A DNA stretch of 64,000 nucleotides from Vicia villosa (lineage: Eukaryota > Streptophyta > Magnoliopsida > Fabales > Fabaceae). Positions 34,181-44,308 of this stretch are shown piece by piece (position 1 is the first letter of the stretch; the number at the start of each line of letters is the position of its first letter). The DNA lies in assembly GCF_029867415.1 (NCBI RefSeq), contig NC_081185.1, positions 76,295,553 to 76,359,552 on the forward strand, written 5' to 3'. The notes below the pieces were generated by a model. The model was given only the letters and a program-made list of their open reading frames with translations. It had not been told where the DNA came from and did not search any database. The position numbers were made by a program, and so were the translations under genes.

Positions 34181-34894
34181 TAAAAAAAAAAAAAAAAAAC
34201 CCTAATGAACTTAAAGACATCCTAATGAACTTTTAATCCAAAACAAAAATAAAACTAAAAATTGCCATAAATAAAACAGAAAATTGCTAGGGATCTTCTC
34301 AATGATGTGAATATGACAAATCATGTGTTAAGAGTCCAAAAATCTACTCTATTTACGAATCAGAGAAGTCTTCAAGAAGTTGGAACCTTCCTTTCCAAGA
34401 ACTAGTAAAACAATTTTGAATCATCCAGAATAAAGATAACCCTTATGTCTACAAAAATATTAGTCGGAGCATATTGCTCTATGTGCTCATCAGAAACAAT
34501 GCCCCTGCATTTAAAAGGAACATCAAATAAACCCAGCAAAAAATAAGAGACAAGTATGGTAATGAGATCGAAAATAGTACTATCGACATTTTGAATTCCA
34601 TGTTTCCTGTAAGGCCAGAGTAAAGAAATTTGACCCTACACCTATATCATTCCTATTTCCTTTTACTTTCTTTCTATTTACCTCCCTCTCTCAAAATAGT
34701 GATTTTACGCTTTTATTCTCATTTTTCCTGCTCCTATTTTCTTCTGTCTTTTTCCTCCTAAACTGACTAACTATAAAACTAAGGAAGAAAAATAAAACAA
34801 ACTCAACTACACTAGATATATTGAACATATGCACAAATAAACAGATCATAAAAAGCCAAACATATTGAAGCAAAAATATCAGTAGATCTTCTCA
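34181..34894. other. Intergenic / 3' flank of the PPR gene
   Basis: A poly-A run (34181-34199) marks the edge of the retroelement stub. The remainder is AT-rich with no supported ORF. The part next to 34894 should contain the PPR 3' UTR (minus strand), but no clear polyadenylation signal was singled out. Confidence 0.4.
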
Positions 34895-37800
34895 TCAAAA
34901 GTCAGGTTTATTTCTTTCTAAAGGAGGTTTCTTCACTGTTGCAAGGAGCTCTTTAAGCTCCTTTACATGACTATGCATACCTTTAGATGAATAAGCTTTA
35001 ATCATTGTTCTATAAGTTAAGAAATCGGGCTTACAACCTTTATGTTCCATGATCTCAAGCACTCCCTTCATCTCATCCAAACAATCTAATCTCATATAAG
35101 CATCCACCAAGCAATTGAAGAATACAGTGTCCAGTGTTACATCTGAATTATCAACAAAACGCAGGACACCGCCAACTTTTTCAGGCTTACCTGCATGTGC
35201 ATAAGCCCTCACAAGTGAACACAGTGTGACACAACTAGGTTTTATTCTCTCTGACCGCATTAGTCTAAACAAATACTCCATCTGTTTGAGATCCCCGGCC
35301 TTTCCAAAAGCATCAATTACAATATTGTAGGTCACAATTGTCCAAGAATAATGATATTTCTGCATATATTCCATTACAGCACTCATTTTTGTGAAATCAC
35401 GGGCTTTGCCGTAGGAATCCAAGAAAATGTTGAAGGTTTGAACATTTGGTTGGATTCCAGATGCTTGAAACTTTTCATAACACTTCTCCATTGTTTCTAT
35501 CTGCCCTAGGTTGCCAAAGGCCCTGATTGTTGAATTCATGGTCCATACATCAGGTTGACAATCTTGTTCAGCAAGCATTTCCAAAATTGTAGATTCCATT
35601 TCTGAAAACCTTTTAAGAGCATAAAATTATATTACAGACATGCAAATACGCTATTGAGTTATGCTGCAGCAGGTTGCAAAAAGAATAAAAATACAAACAA
35701 ACAACAAAATATGAACAATTTTTCACAAGTTTATCGGCGACAATCCAGGACTGAGTAGTGATGTGTTGGAAAAGTAGGTAGCTGATAAAATGAATTTTTC
35801 AACTTCAGTCAACAACTAGATTGCGCATGTAGTACTTTCACAAGATAAAGAAAGAAAGGTTAACATTATACCTTTTTGCCTTCCCATAAGCATCAATAAG
35901 GGTATTGTAGGTGACTGTGTTTGGCTTGATACCAAGAGTGGCCATATCAGATAAAAGACTCTGAACTTTGTCAAAGGCAGAAATCTGCAAGCACGATTTT
36001 ATGAGGATTGAATAAGTCTGGACATCAGGCTTACAACCAGGTGTACTCTTCATTTCCTCAAGAAGAGAAAAAGCTTTATCCAAGAGACCACTCCTACCGT
36101 AGGCAGCTAACAATGCAGTGTATGATTCACAGTCCAAAACACAACCTTCATCAACCATAGCTTGAAAGAGTTCAAAAGCTTTATCAGGTTGCTTACATTT
36201 TCCAAGCATGACTATTAACTTGATGTATACACCTTCGTAAGGTCTGTACCAAAGCTGTTCGCGCAGTAATTCAAAAACCTGAAACCATGAGAACACGCTT
36301 CGATATGATATCAAGTCTTCCTGTAAACTAAACAGTTTCACAAGTGTATGTGTGTATGAGAGAAAAAAAGAGCGCAGCTTCAAATTTCAGACCACTGTTT
36401 TAAAACTAATTTTATTATGTTTTAATACTTGCAAACAGGATCCAAAATGGCGTCTTTCACAGTACAATAAATTCTTAAAGTTAAACAGCAGAAAGATAAA
36501 ACGTTCTCGATCAATTTAACTCTTCGAGTCTTCATTTTGTTGCTACATTTTTCAATTACAGTACCATTTTATTTCTTTAATATGTATCTTTTGTGCAAAT
36601 ATGCTTCCTTAAAACCTAACATTAGAACCACATCACTTCACTTTTTCTAGGTCACTTTTTCTTTCCACATCTCTATACATACTAAGACAACACTATAAAT
36701 AGATGAGCTTCTTCAATAAATAACCAATATTTAAACAATTGCACATTGGATTGGACCTATAAAAGGTTAGGCCTAACTATAAGGGTCCATAGGTCAATCG
36801 GATTGAACTGCAGTTGAATTATGATTCTCTCTCTTTTGTGAATTAGCTAACTAATTTCCATTCCCATCCATCTAAATAATTATTTCCCCAAAATTTAATC
36901 AAAACTCAATCAAATCAAAGATTATCATAGTCAATCAAAGCCACTCATCCATTTATTCTAACTTTCGCTTTCCCATGTTCCCAAGAAAAAATTAACATGG
37001 TACACAATTTAATGCTGCAGAACAAACAGCAAACTTATATTACCAGTTACCACAGCTAAACCCAACAACAGAACCCATATGAATTTGAATTTAACTATAA
37101 ATTATGTTTGTCTGAAAAAACTATCAAATAAGTCAACCGCAAAAGTTACAAGCACAGAATTCCAAGGTAACACAAATGATCCCTAAGACTCAAAATTCAA
37201 ACAAATTTAACGCCGCGTCCCATGTGCATTCTCTTGACTAGACTGACATGCAGAAAAAATACCACAATATATAAATAACTCACATACAAATTGTAAGCTG
37301 ATGACTACTGAAAAATTTCAAACAACAAATACATAACAAATATTTCTTCAAAGGACTGTGCTAGGCATCCAACTGATATTCAATACATGTATATAGAAGT
37401 ATAGTTGATTCAGTTTGTATTGGATCGGTTTTTCAACATAGCTGTTAAGAGTCTATCATTGGATGAGATATAGACTGTACATGTGCTTAAAAGTGGGAGC
37501 TTTCTTTACCTTACAATAAGAGAAAGTTTTTTTGGTTTCCATTGTTTTGATTATCAGCTTTGCATTGGATTAGATCCATCGATGAACTCAAAACCAAAAC
37601 CAACCCAATGGAACTCTATTCCATAATCAACTAATCAAATAAACAAACAAAGAAACAAAAACTCATATCAGACTCATATTGCCATAAAATAAACCGAAAC
37701 CTATGTAACAACAACACTACATATTGAAGGCGTATTCAATGTCTGACACACTTATATTTTCTTAAATTATTGCTAGTTCCTATGTTGTGTTTGGTGTTAA

Positions 37801-38929
37801 GGGAAATGGACCTTGGTAATATGGAAATCAGGAAGTAAGTACAGCCTAGCCAATAATTGTTCCACCCATATTCAAACTCGTTTTTCTTTCAGAATGACCC
37901 GTTCTTAAGAGGAGTTCATTAACCATGTGTCACTGGTTGCTAGTTACTATGTGTCATTGTGATATAGGCGTGCTCTTCATAGACCAAAACCAACCATACA
38001 AATAACAACAACAACCAAGCATTATCTCACTAATGTTCTATCAAGGACCATACTTCTATCAAAATCATTAATCTCGAGATCTTTCTGAATAACTTCTCTT
38101 ATAGTTTTTCTAAGTCTTCCTCTAGTTGTTTGACTTCTCTCCATCCGATCTACTCTCCTTAGCACAAAATCTACATGTCTTCTCACTACATTCTCACTAC
38201 ATGCCCAAAATACCCAAGTCCATTTTCCACCATTTTTTTCTACTATAGGTGCTATCCCAAAACTCTATCTAATAATAGCATTTCTAATTTAATCCTGTTT
38301 AGTCTTACCACACACTACTGCACTTACTTTATTCGCGTGTTGAATTTTAACCGCTCAATACAAAAATACAACCATAAATCCATTTCTCCCAAATACCTCA
38401 AAGCAAACTTATCGAAACTCCACATAAGTAATCACATTCAATAATTCATCAAAAAATAATAAAATAAAGCAAATAAATAGACCTTGAGAGCAGACTCCCA
38501 ACGCAAAGCCGCAATCCTTTCATTCAACGCTTCAAGCACAGTTCTAGGCAAAAGCTTCTTAGAATTAACCGGACCTTTCTTCCTTCTCTTATCAATAATC
38601 GCCTTCGTGGCCTCTCTACGAAGTATAACCGACACGGCTTTCTGCGACGCTACCTTCCTATTCGTCATCTCCTTTCTCTCCTTTGCTTCCTTGGATTTCA
38701 TCTTCTCCACTTCCTTCGCTATTCTCTTCGTCCGTTCGTCCGTCACTGCCATTGTTGTGTGGCGGAGTTTGTCTACTCCGGTGATTGAAGAAGGTTGAGG
38801 AGGATTGTGGTTTGGGTGCGGATCGGGTAGGGAGATGGATTGTGCGCGAATTGAAGTGGTTCTGCGACGGGAGATTGTGGGTGGTGGAAGAGGAGGGGCG
38901 AGAGAGGTGGTGCTGGAGAGTGAAGTCAT
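34895..38929 (-). CDS. P-type pentatricopeptide repeat protein, predicted chloroplast; three exons
   Basis: Exons 38929-38483, 36278-35872 and 35609-34895 join in frame to 522 codons plus a stop. The donors are AAG|GT and AG|GTATAA. The second acceptor, AAAG|G at 35610, is chosen because it alone keeps the frame and restores a PPR motif. The N-terminus is Ser/Thr/Pro/Arg-rich, as in a transit peptide, followed by a Lys/Arg/Glu-rich helix with LLPRTVLEALNERIAALRWE. Ten 35-residue P-type PPR motifs run from about residue 160 to the end, and the protein stops in KKPDF. PPR proteins bind organellar RNA and act in processing or stability. From memory, the order and wording match the Arabidopsis At5g48730-type chloroplast PPR. 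No premature stop is seen, so it is probably functional. Confidence 0.9.
36279..38482 (-). other. Intron 1 of the PPR gene (2.2 kb)
   Basis: Bounded by GT (38482-38481) and AG (36280-36279). The only recognisable insert is the LINE tail at 38005-38290. The rest is AT-rich with no ORF of note. Confidence 0.8.
38005..38290 (-). pseudogene. LINE reverse-transcriptase C-terminal remnant
   Basis: On the minus strand, a frame from about 38190 to 38019 reads RRHVDFVLRRVDRMER, then TRGRLRKTIREVIQKDLE, then SMVLDRT and a stop, the usual end of plant LINE ORF2. Preceding codons (to 38290) read GYFGHV with a stop. A CAACAACAACAACC stretch at about 37999-38015 follows, as in LINE 3' ends. It is 5'-truncated and lies in PPR intron 1, on the same strand as the gene. 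Confidence 0.75.
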
Positions 38930-38995
38930 TGGATTTTGTTGCGTTGGGTTCTTTTCGAGGCGTGAGGAGAAGAGGAGAGAGTACGAGTATAACAA

Positions 38996-39831
38996 CCGCT
39001 GATACTAATATCCACCTCAACCAACTAATTTGATTTAAATTGTCAATCAATTATCATTATTATATGATAAAATAAAATAATATATTATTAAGAGGTTTTC
39101 TCATTCGGTCACTATTTTAAAAATCTAATCGGAGAGAAAACCGTTAAAATATGCGGGTTATGGTTCATCTATATTAAATTCAAACTAAAAAAATAAAAAT
39201 ATTATTAAATATTTTAATAAAATTAATTTATATCATAATTTGTAAAATAAAATTCTCAAATAAATATGATACTGATAAATAAGCTTACAAAATAAGAATG
39301 AATGTAAGACCCAATAACAAATCATAAAATTAGTTAAAGACCAATATATTTGTCCTAATTGCTTAACTCAAAGCCATAACTCCTTCCTCAGTATGATTTT
39401 TACATCTCTTTAAAGACCAACATCGTTATCCCATGTCCACAAACATTACATTATTTCTTCTCTTTTTATTACATTTACATTGTCCTGTGTCTTTCAATTT
39501 TATTATTTACTTTTTATCTATATAATTTTAAATGTTTGCTATAATTAATTTTTTAGATTTAAACAAAGAAATTTTATGAAGTAAAACATAAAAAATTATC
39601 TTTGATTTTTTTAACCTTCTGGTTCACCAAAATCGGTCCTGATTTGTTATTTTGGTTTTTTGTGTTTGAAGCAATTTTATCCCAATTTTATAAAACTAAC
39701 CGTTTATTGGTCCAAATCGAACCAGATTAGACAATGACTCAAGGTTGAACCGGTTCAACCGGCCGGGTCAATCCGGGTTTTAAAACATTGATCCTATGGC
39801 ATAAGATGTGCGTTTTCAAAAATATCTCTAT
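38996..39831. other. Intergenic, upstream of the PPR gene
   Basis: AT-rich. It should contain the PPR promoter on the minus strand; no individual element is convincing. Near 39700-39790 a stretch with GGTTGAACCGGTTCAACCGG, ending GGTTTTAAAACATTG, resembles the terminus of a common plant MITE, but I could not find its partner end. Confidence 0.35.
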
Positions 39832-40005
39832 TTTTTGAAGTGTATTTCTGGAAGTCATTTTTTTATTTAACGTAGAATTGTTCTGTATATGCATCTACGA
39901 AACTTTTATTTAATGTTATTTAAATGGTTCCGTAGATGTATTTACAGAACAATTCAATGTAAAATCAACAAAAAGATATTTTCGAAAATACACCTCCGAA
40001 AATGA
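39832..40005. mobile_element. Foldback MITE with arms of about 70 bp
   Basis: The left arm (about 39832-39903) and right arm (about 39929-40005) are inverted copies with roughly 80% match. The best stretch is GAATTGTTCTGTATATGCATCTACG against its mirror. An AT-rich loop of about 25 bp lies between. Outer ends (GAAGTGTATTTCTGG / AAAATACACCTCCG) are less regular, and no target duplication was identified. Confidence 0.6.
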
Positions 40006-40233
40006 AGGATAAAAATAAAATTTTGCTAAATGATTAAGACTATTACGGAGTGGATTAAGATATGAGATATCCTCAAGATAGTGTAAAAAAAATTTTTGTT
40101 AATGCATATTTATTAAACTCTTTTAAAAACATAAAAGTATCTTTGTTTAATATTAATTATTTATAAAATAATTAACATAAAAGGAAAAATAAAAGTTTAA
40201 AATAAAAATTAAAAATAAAATAAACTACATCAA

Positions 40234-40434
<201 letters not shown>

Positions 40435-40454
40435 ATGGAAAGATGTAGGAAAAT

Positions 40455-40641
40455 TATATTTTATATATTTTGCCGCGGGTTCGGGTTTGAGTGAAAAAAC
40501 TCGAACCCAACAGGTGTGGGCGTGAGTGCTATTTTTTCACCCGAATAGTCTTTGAGTTTGGGTTCGGGTTCGGGTGCCGATTTCGGATGCGGGTTTGGAT
40601 AGTGCAAAATCCGCAGCCGACCCGACCTGTTGACATCCCTA
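40455..40641. mobile_element. Partial hAT-type MITE end
   Basis: It ends TTGACATCCCTA at 40641, the same terminus as the MITE at 30732-31388. The body is rich in CGGGTTCGGGTT and its complement (40470-40620), forming inverted sequence. No matching TAGGGATGTCAA start was found upstream; it may have been lost at the TA microsatellite. The base order differs from the first MITE, so it belongs to another subfamily. Confidence 0.55.
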
Positions 40642-41684
40642 CTTGTCAGCACATGCATTTTCTTTTTTTTTTTTTTTTGACATTCCGTAAATTGTATTGA
40701 TTGAGTTATTTTGATGCAGTGTAGCCCTCTATTCTTAAGGTGTTAAGGGACAAAGTTGTGCTTAGAAAGAGCTTGAACTACCAGCAAGCGGGCGGATTCA
40801 AGCAAAAAATGCGACCATTTATTCTTAGCAGCAATCTCCACGGTCATCATTGCTCCAATGAATGTAGAACAAAGTGCATTTCCATTTCAATGAAATTGGA
40901 GAAACTTCCCACAAGTTTACTGCTTGAGTTACTAAAGATGTCACCACAAATACTAAGAGAAGAGATCTTAGATATGTATGCACATATTTTTGACAAACAA
41001 TCTCTAGTCTCTTTATAAAGTTAACTTGCAGGATAAGCTACAATAATCCTAGACTTAGTGTTAAGTTTGCAAGGTTGTTAGGTTGAATTATAGTATTTGA
41101 GTTAAACTAAGATAAAAACAAGAAAATGAAATAGAACGAAATGGGTGACAAAGAAAAATAAAAACTCATAAAAGATTAAAGTAAACTGTAAATTGCTTTT
41201 GAATGTAAATGCGACCCTTGAAAATGAAATTTGCATCTACTTATATAGACAAATAAAATATAACCACTATTCTATCTTGACCAATCTCCGTCTGCCACGT
41301 CTTCGTCCATGCAGAAATGCATTGTGCCACTTTTCCACATTCTATAACTGCTTATTCATGTACTCTATCTCCATTACTTTAATATTTTATAAAAACTTCC
41401 CAAGCCCTTTTGCTTGCTCGGTCGACCTGACCAGTTCCTTTTGAAACTTTTCCCTTCCGACTCCGCCGTTCCTGTCGACTCCTCATGTCTTTTTCCTGTC
41501 AACAATCCTTCGTTTGGCCTTTGTAGGTCCTCTTCACAAACCTTAGTTGAAATTGAGAATTTCCTAGTTAACAAATTGTCCCCCAAAAGCCCAGTTTTTC
41601 GATTTTCGCCCCTGGTCGATTGAGAAACTAAGCCTTTTTCGCTTGCTTGAAATTTTTGACTGTCACTCCAGGCTACTGACATCA
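40642..41684. other. Unannotated stretch with one unrecognised 92-codon frame
   Basis: A poly-T run lies at 40662-40679. 40740-41018 (+) is an open frame of 92 codons containing KLPTSLLLELLKMSPQ. I do not recognise it, and there is no support for expression. 41019-41684 shows no gene; the part near 41400-41680 is richer in GC and may belong to the adjoining Ty3 fragment. Confidence 0.3.
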
Positions 41685-42521
41685 TCAGTCATGAATAAAC
41701 TTAATCATAATTTTAATAAGCCCAATTATAATTTTGTTAGATGCCTCGACTTGCCCATTTTCTTGGGCATAGTAAGGTGTGGAGGTTACCAACTTAAAAC
41801 CTATTTTAGATATGAACTCTTGCATCTTCCGACCAGTAAATACCGGCCCTTGATCTGTGGTAATGGTTTCAGGAATTCCAAACCTGTATATAATATGTTT
41901 TTGAATAAACTCAATCACGGTCTCTTGATCTTTACTTACCATTGGTACAACTTCTATCCACTTCGTAAAATAATCTATCCCCACTAAAATGAACTTTTGT
42001 TGTTTCGATGATTCTAGTCGAATCTTACCAAAGATATCCAACGCCCATCCTTGAAAAGGCCAAGACTTAATGATAACATGCAATTCACTTGTTGGTGCAT
42101 GTTGAATGTCTGCATGCCTTTGATATTCTTGGCATCCCTTTGCAAACCCTATACAATATTTCAACATACTTGGCCAATAGACCCCTTGTTAAAATAACAA
42201 TCATTTCATTTTGTGGCCAGCTTGGTGCGCTCCACAACTTCCACCATGAACCTCAGATACGACCAAGTAAGCCTCAGTTTCCCCAAGATATTTCAACAAT
42301 ACTCCCTTAAGGGTTTTCTTGAACAACTCATTTCCCATATGTATATAACTTAGCGCTATGTACCTCGTTCTTCTGTCAGTATTTCCAGTGGGACTCTCTA
42401 GATAATCTATAGTTTTTTTTCGCCAATCCGAGTCCGTTAATTTGTCAATGGCAAAAACTTCAAATTGAAAGCGTAAGGCCATTGGGCATCGATACTCTGA
42501 AGATGCCATATGTCCAAACAT
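41685..42521 (-). pseudogene. Ty3/gypsy pol fragment (RNase H end and integrase)
   Basis: On the minus strand, 42521-42201 has the region before integrase and the start of its HHCC zinc finger (HGGSCGAHQAGHK). After a break, 42167-41685 continues with CQEYQRHAD and the integrase core, with visible catalytic residues in ALDIF, TTDQGPVF and NGQVEASNK. The wording (WPFQGWALDI, DYFTKWIEVVP) is that of Tat/Ogre- or Athila-type pol. It is truncated at both ends. It is the only Ty3 pol sequence in the window. Confidence 0.85.
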
Positions 42522-42542
42522 ATTGGGTTGGCCAGGATTTCC

Positions 42543-42690
42543 TAATGCATGCCGAACTGCATTTTGACCCGGTCACTGTGGTGCATCTCCACGACGTTGA
42601 ACCAAATGATCGCAGTTTCTGCAGTCCAAATAGTTGCATCTTCGGGGTTGGATTGATGGTCCAATCCCAAATATGGTCTCTAAATGAGCT
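42543..42690 (-). pseudogene. Plant mobile domain (PMD) fragment
   Basis: On the minus strand a short frame reads PEDATIWTAETAIIWF, then VVEMHHSDRV and QFGMH, the wording typical of the C-terminal part of PMD proteins (MAIN/MAIL family and their transposon-borne relatives). Stops lie within and after it. It adjoins the MULE fragment, fitting the known presence of PMD genes in transposons. Confidence 0.6.
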
Positions 42691-42944
42691 ACAAAAAAAT
42701 TATATTAAGATTTATAACTTTAAAAGTAAATTATTTATAAAAATCGAGTTTAGCGGTAATACATCATTTGGTCTAAGGTGATCCAAATGATTGCAATAGA
42801 GGCTCATGTTGCGTCTAGGATTCTTGCTGTAATCAATCCCACGTACACAAAATCTAAAGCAAATAGAAATAATGCAAATTAATGACAGCTATTTACTATA
42901 AAGTGAGATATTTGAAAGACTATTATATACTTACTTTATCGCAT

Positions 42945-43078
42945 ATGGGAAAATGACGCTACTGATGGCAGTCACACAAGATGGCAACAACAACATTTTC
43001 CCAATTGTGTTCGCTCTAGTGGAAGGAGAGTCTAGTGGAGGTTGTAGTTTCTTTCTCAAGAATCTCCGAAGACATGTC
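42945..43078 (+). pseudogene. MULE (Mutator-like) transposase fragment
   Basis: The plus-strand frame reads YGKMTLLMAVTQDGNNNIFP, then VFALVEGE and FFLKNLRRHV, the core of the MULE transposase domain around its catalytic region. It stops where Copia-2 begins (43079), so the rest of the gene should lie beyond Copia-2's 3' LTR, outside the window. ATGTC (43074-43078) is the predicted target duplicate. Confidence 0.7.
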
Positions 43079-44224
43079 TGTTAGAACAAGATTTGTTCTG
43101 ATCAATATTCTTAGTTTTGATGATAACAATGTATATGAATTTTGTATGAGATAATGTGGTACTCTAATACTTTGCAATTTCCATTTCAGGAATTATATAA
43201 AGAGTATGCACAAAATCAGCGCAAGAAGCACTGACTCAGAAGGTTCAGTATGCAACATCAGAACATGGTCTGGCAAGACATCAGAAGATGGTCAAGCAGA
43301 ATCAGAACATGGGTCTATGGAAGCATCAGAAGAACTTGAGATCAGAAGCAGATGCACTGAAGTTCTCATGGTATCACGCTCAGAAGCTCTTCAAGGTCAG
43401 AAGACAAGAAGATGCTCTGCACCAAGCTGTTTGACTCTGATGATATTCAAACGTTGTTCACACAAACATCAGATCAGAAGCAAGTACTAGCTGGCAGGCT
43501 ACGCTGACTGACAAAAGGAACGTTGAAAGCTATGAAAGGCAAATGTCAGTAGACACAGTGAAAGCAAGGCTCGAGGTAGTTGACAAAAGAGTGAAACATT
43601 AAATGCAATGCTGTACGGAATACGCAAAGCATTAAATGCTCCCAACGGTCATCTTCTTAAACGCTTATAAATATGAAGTTCTGATGAGAAGCTAAGTTAC
43701 AATTTCTGAATACAAGACTCTTATGCAAAAACGCTGAAACACTGTTCAACTCAAAAGCTCTCAAACTTCATCATCAACCTCACTATATTGCTGTTGTAAT
43801 ACTTTAGTGAGATCAAGCTTAAACTTAAGAGAAAATCACAGTTGTGATAATAGCTTTATAAGAAGCATTGTAACTCTTAGAATTTGTTTACATTAAGTTG
43901 TAAGAACTAGAGTGATCAGGTTGTTGATCAGTATACTCTAGAAAGTCTTAGAGGGTATCTAAGCAGATTGTTCCTAGAGTGATCATGTTGTGATCAGTAT
44001 ACTCTAGAAGACTTAGAAGTTGTCTAAGTGGAAAACTATTGTAATCTCGTGTGATTAGTGGATTAAATCCTCAGGTGAGGTAAATCACTCCAAGGGGGTG
44101 GACTGGAGTAGTTTAGTTAACAACGAACCAGGATAAAAATCATTGTGCAAAATTTTTTTATCTTACAAGTTTTAAAGCTACACTTATTCAAACCCCCCAT
44201 TTCTAAGTGTTTTTCTATCCTTCA
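43079..44224 (+). repeat. Copia-2 5' LTR
   Basis: 1146 bp, TGTTAGAAC...ATCCTTCA. TATAAATA at 43666-43673. It retains the segment missing from Copia-1's 5' LTR. It has CTAGAGTGATCA units at about 43910 and 43974. Confidence 0.9.
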
Positions 44225-44226
44225 AT

Positions 44227-44238
44227 TGGCATCAGAGC
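44227..44238 (+). other. Copia-2 primer binding site
   Basis: TGGCATCAGAGC, two bases after the LTR, identical to the Copia-1 site. Confidence 0.85.
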
Positions 44239-44308
44239 GCCGGTTCTAAGGTGCAAGCACTTAACTGTGTTTAGAAAAGATTCAGGAAGAGAAAAACATT
44301 AAGTCAAG

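Noticed and set aside
35599..35602. Second PPR intron ending at the CAG directly before AAATGG
   Set aside because: That acceptor would shift the frame; the acceptor seven bases upstream (35610) keeps it and restores the motif.
38484..39033. Plus-strand open frames of up to 104 codons
   Set aside because: They are antisense shadows of PPR exon 1 and its leader.
40740..41018. 92-codon frame as a host gene
   Set aside because: No recognised domain, no splice context, no homologous copy in the window. Left only as an unrecognised frame.
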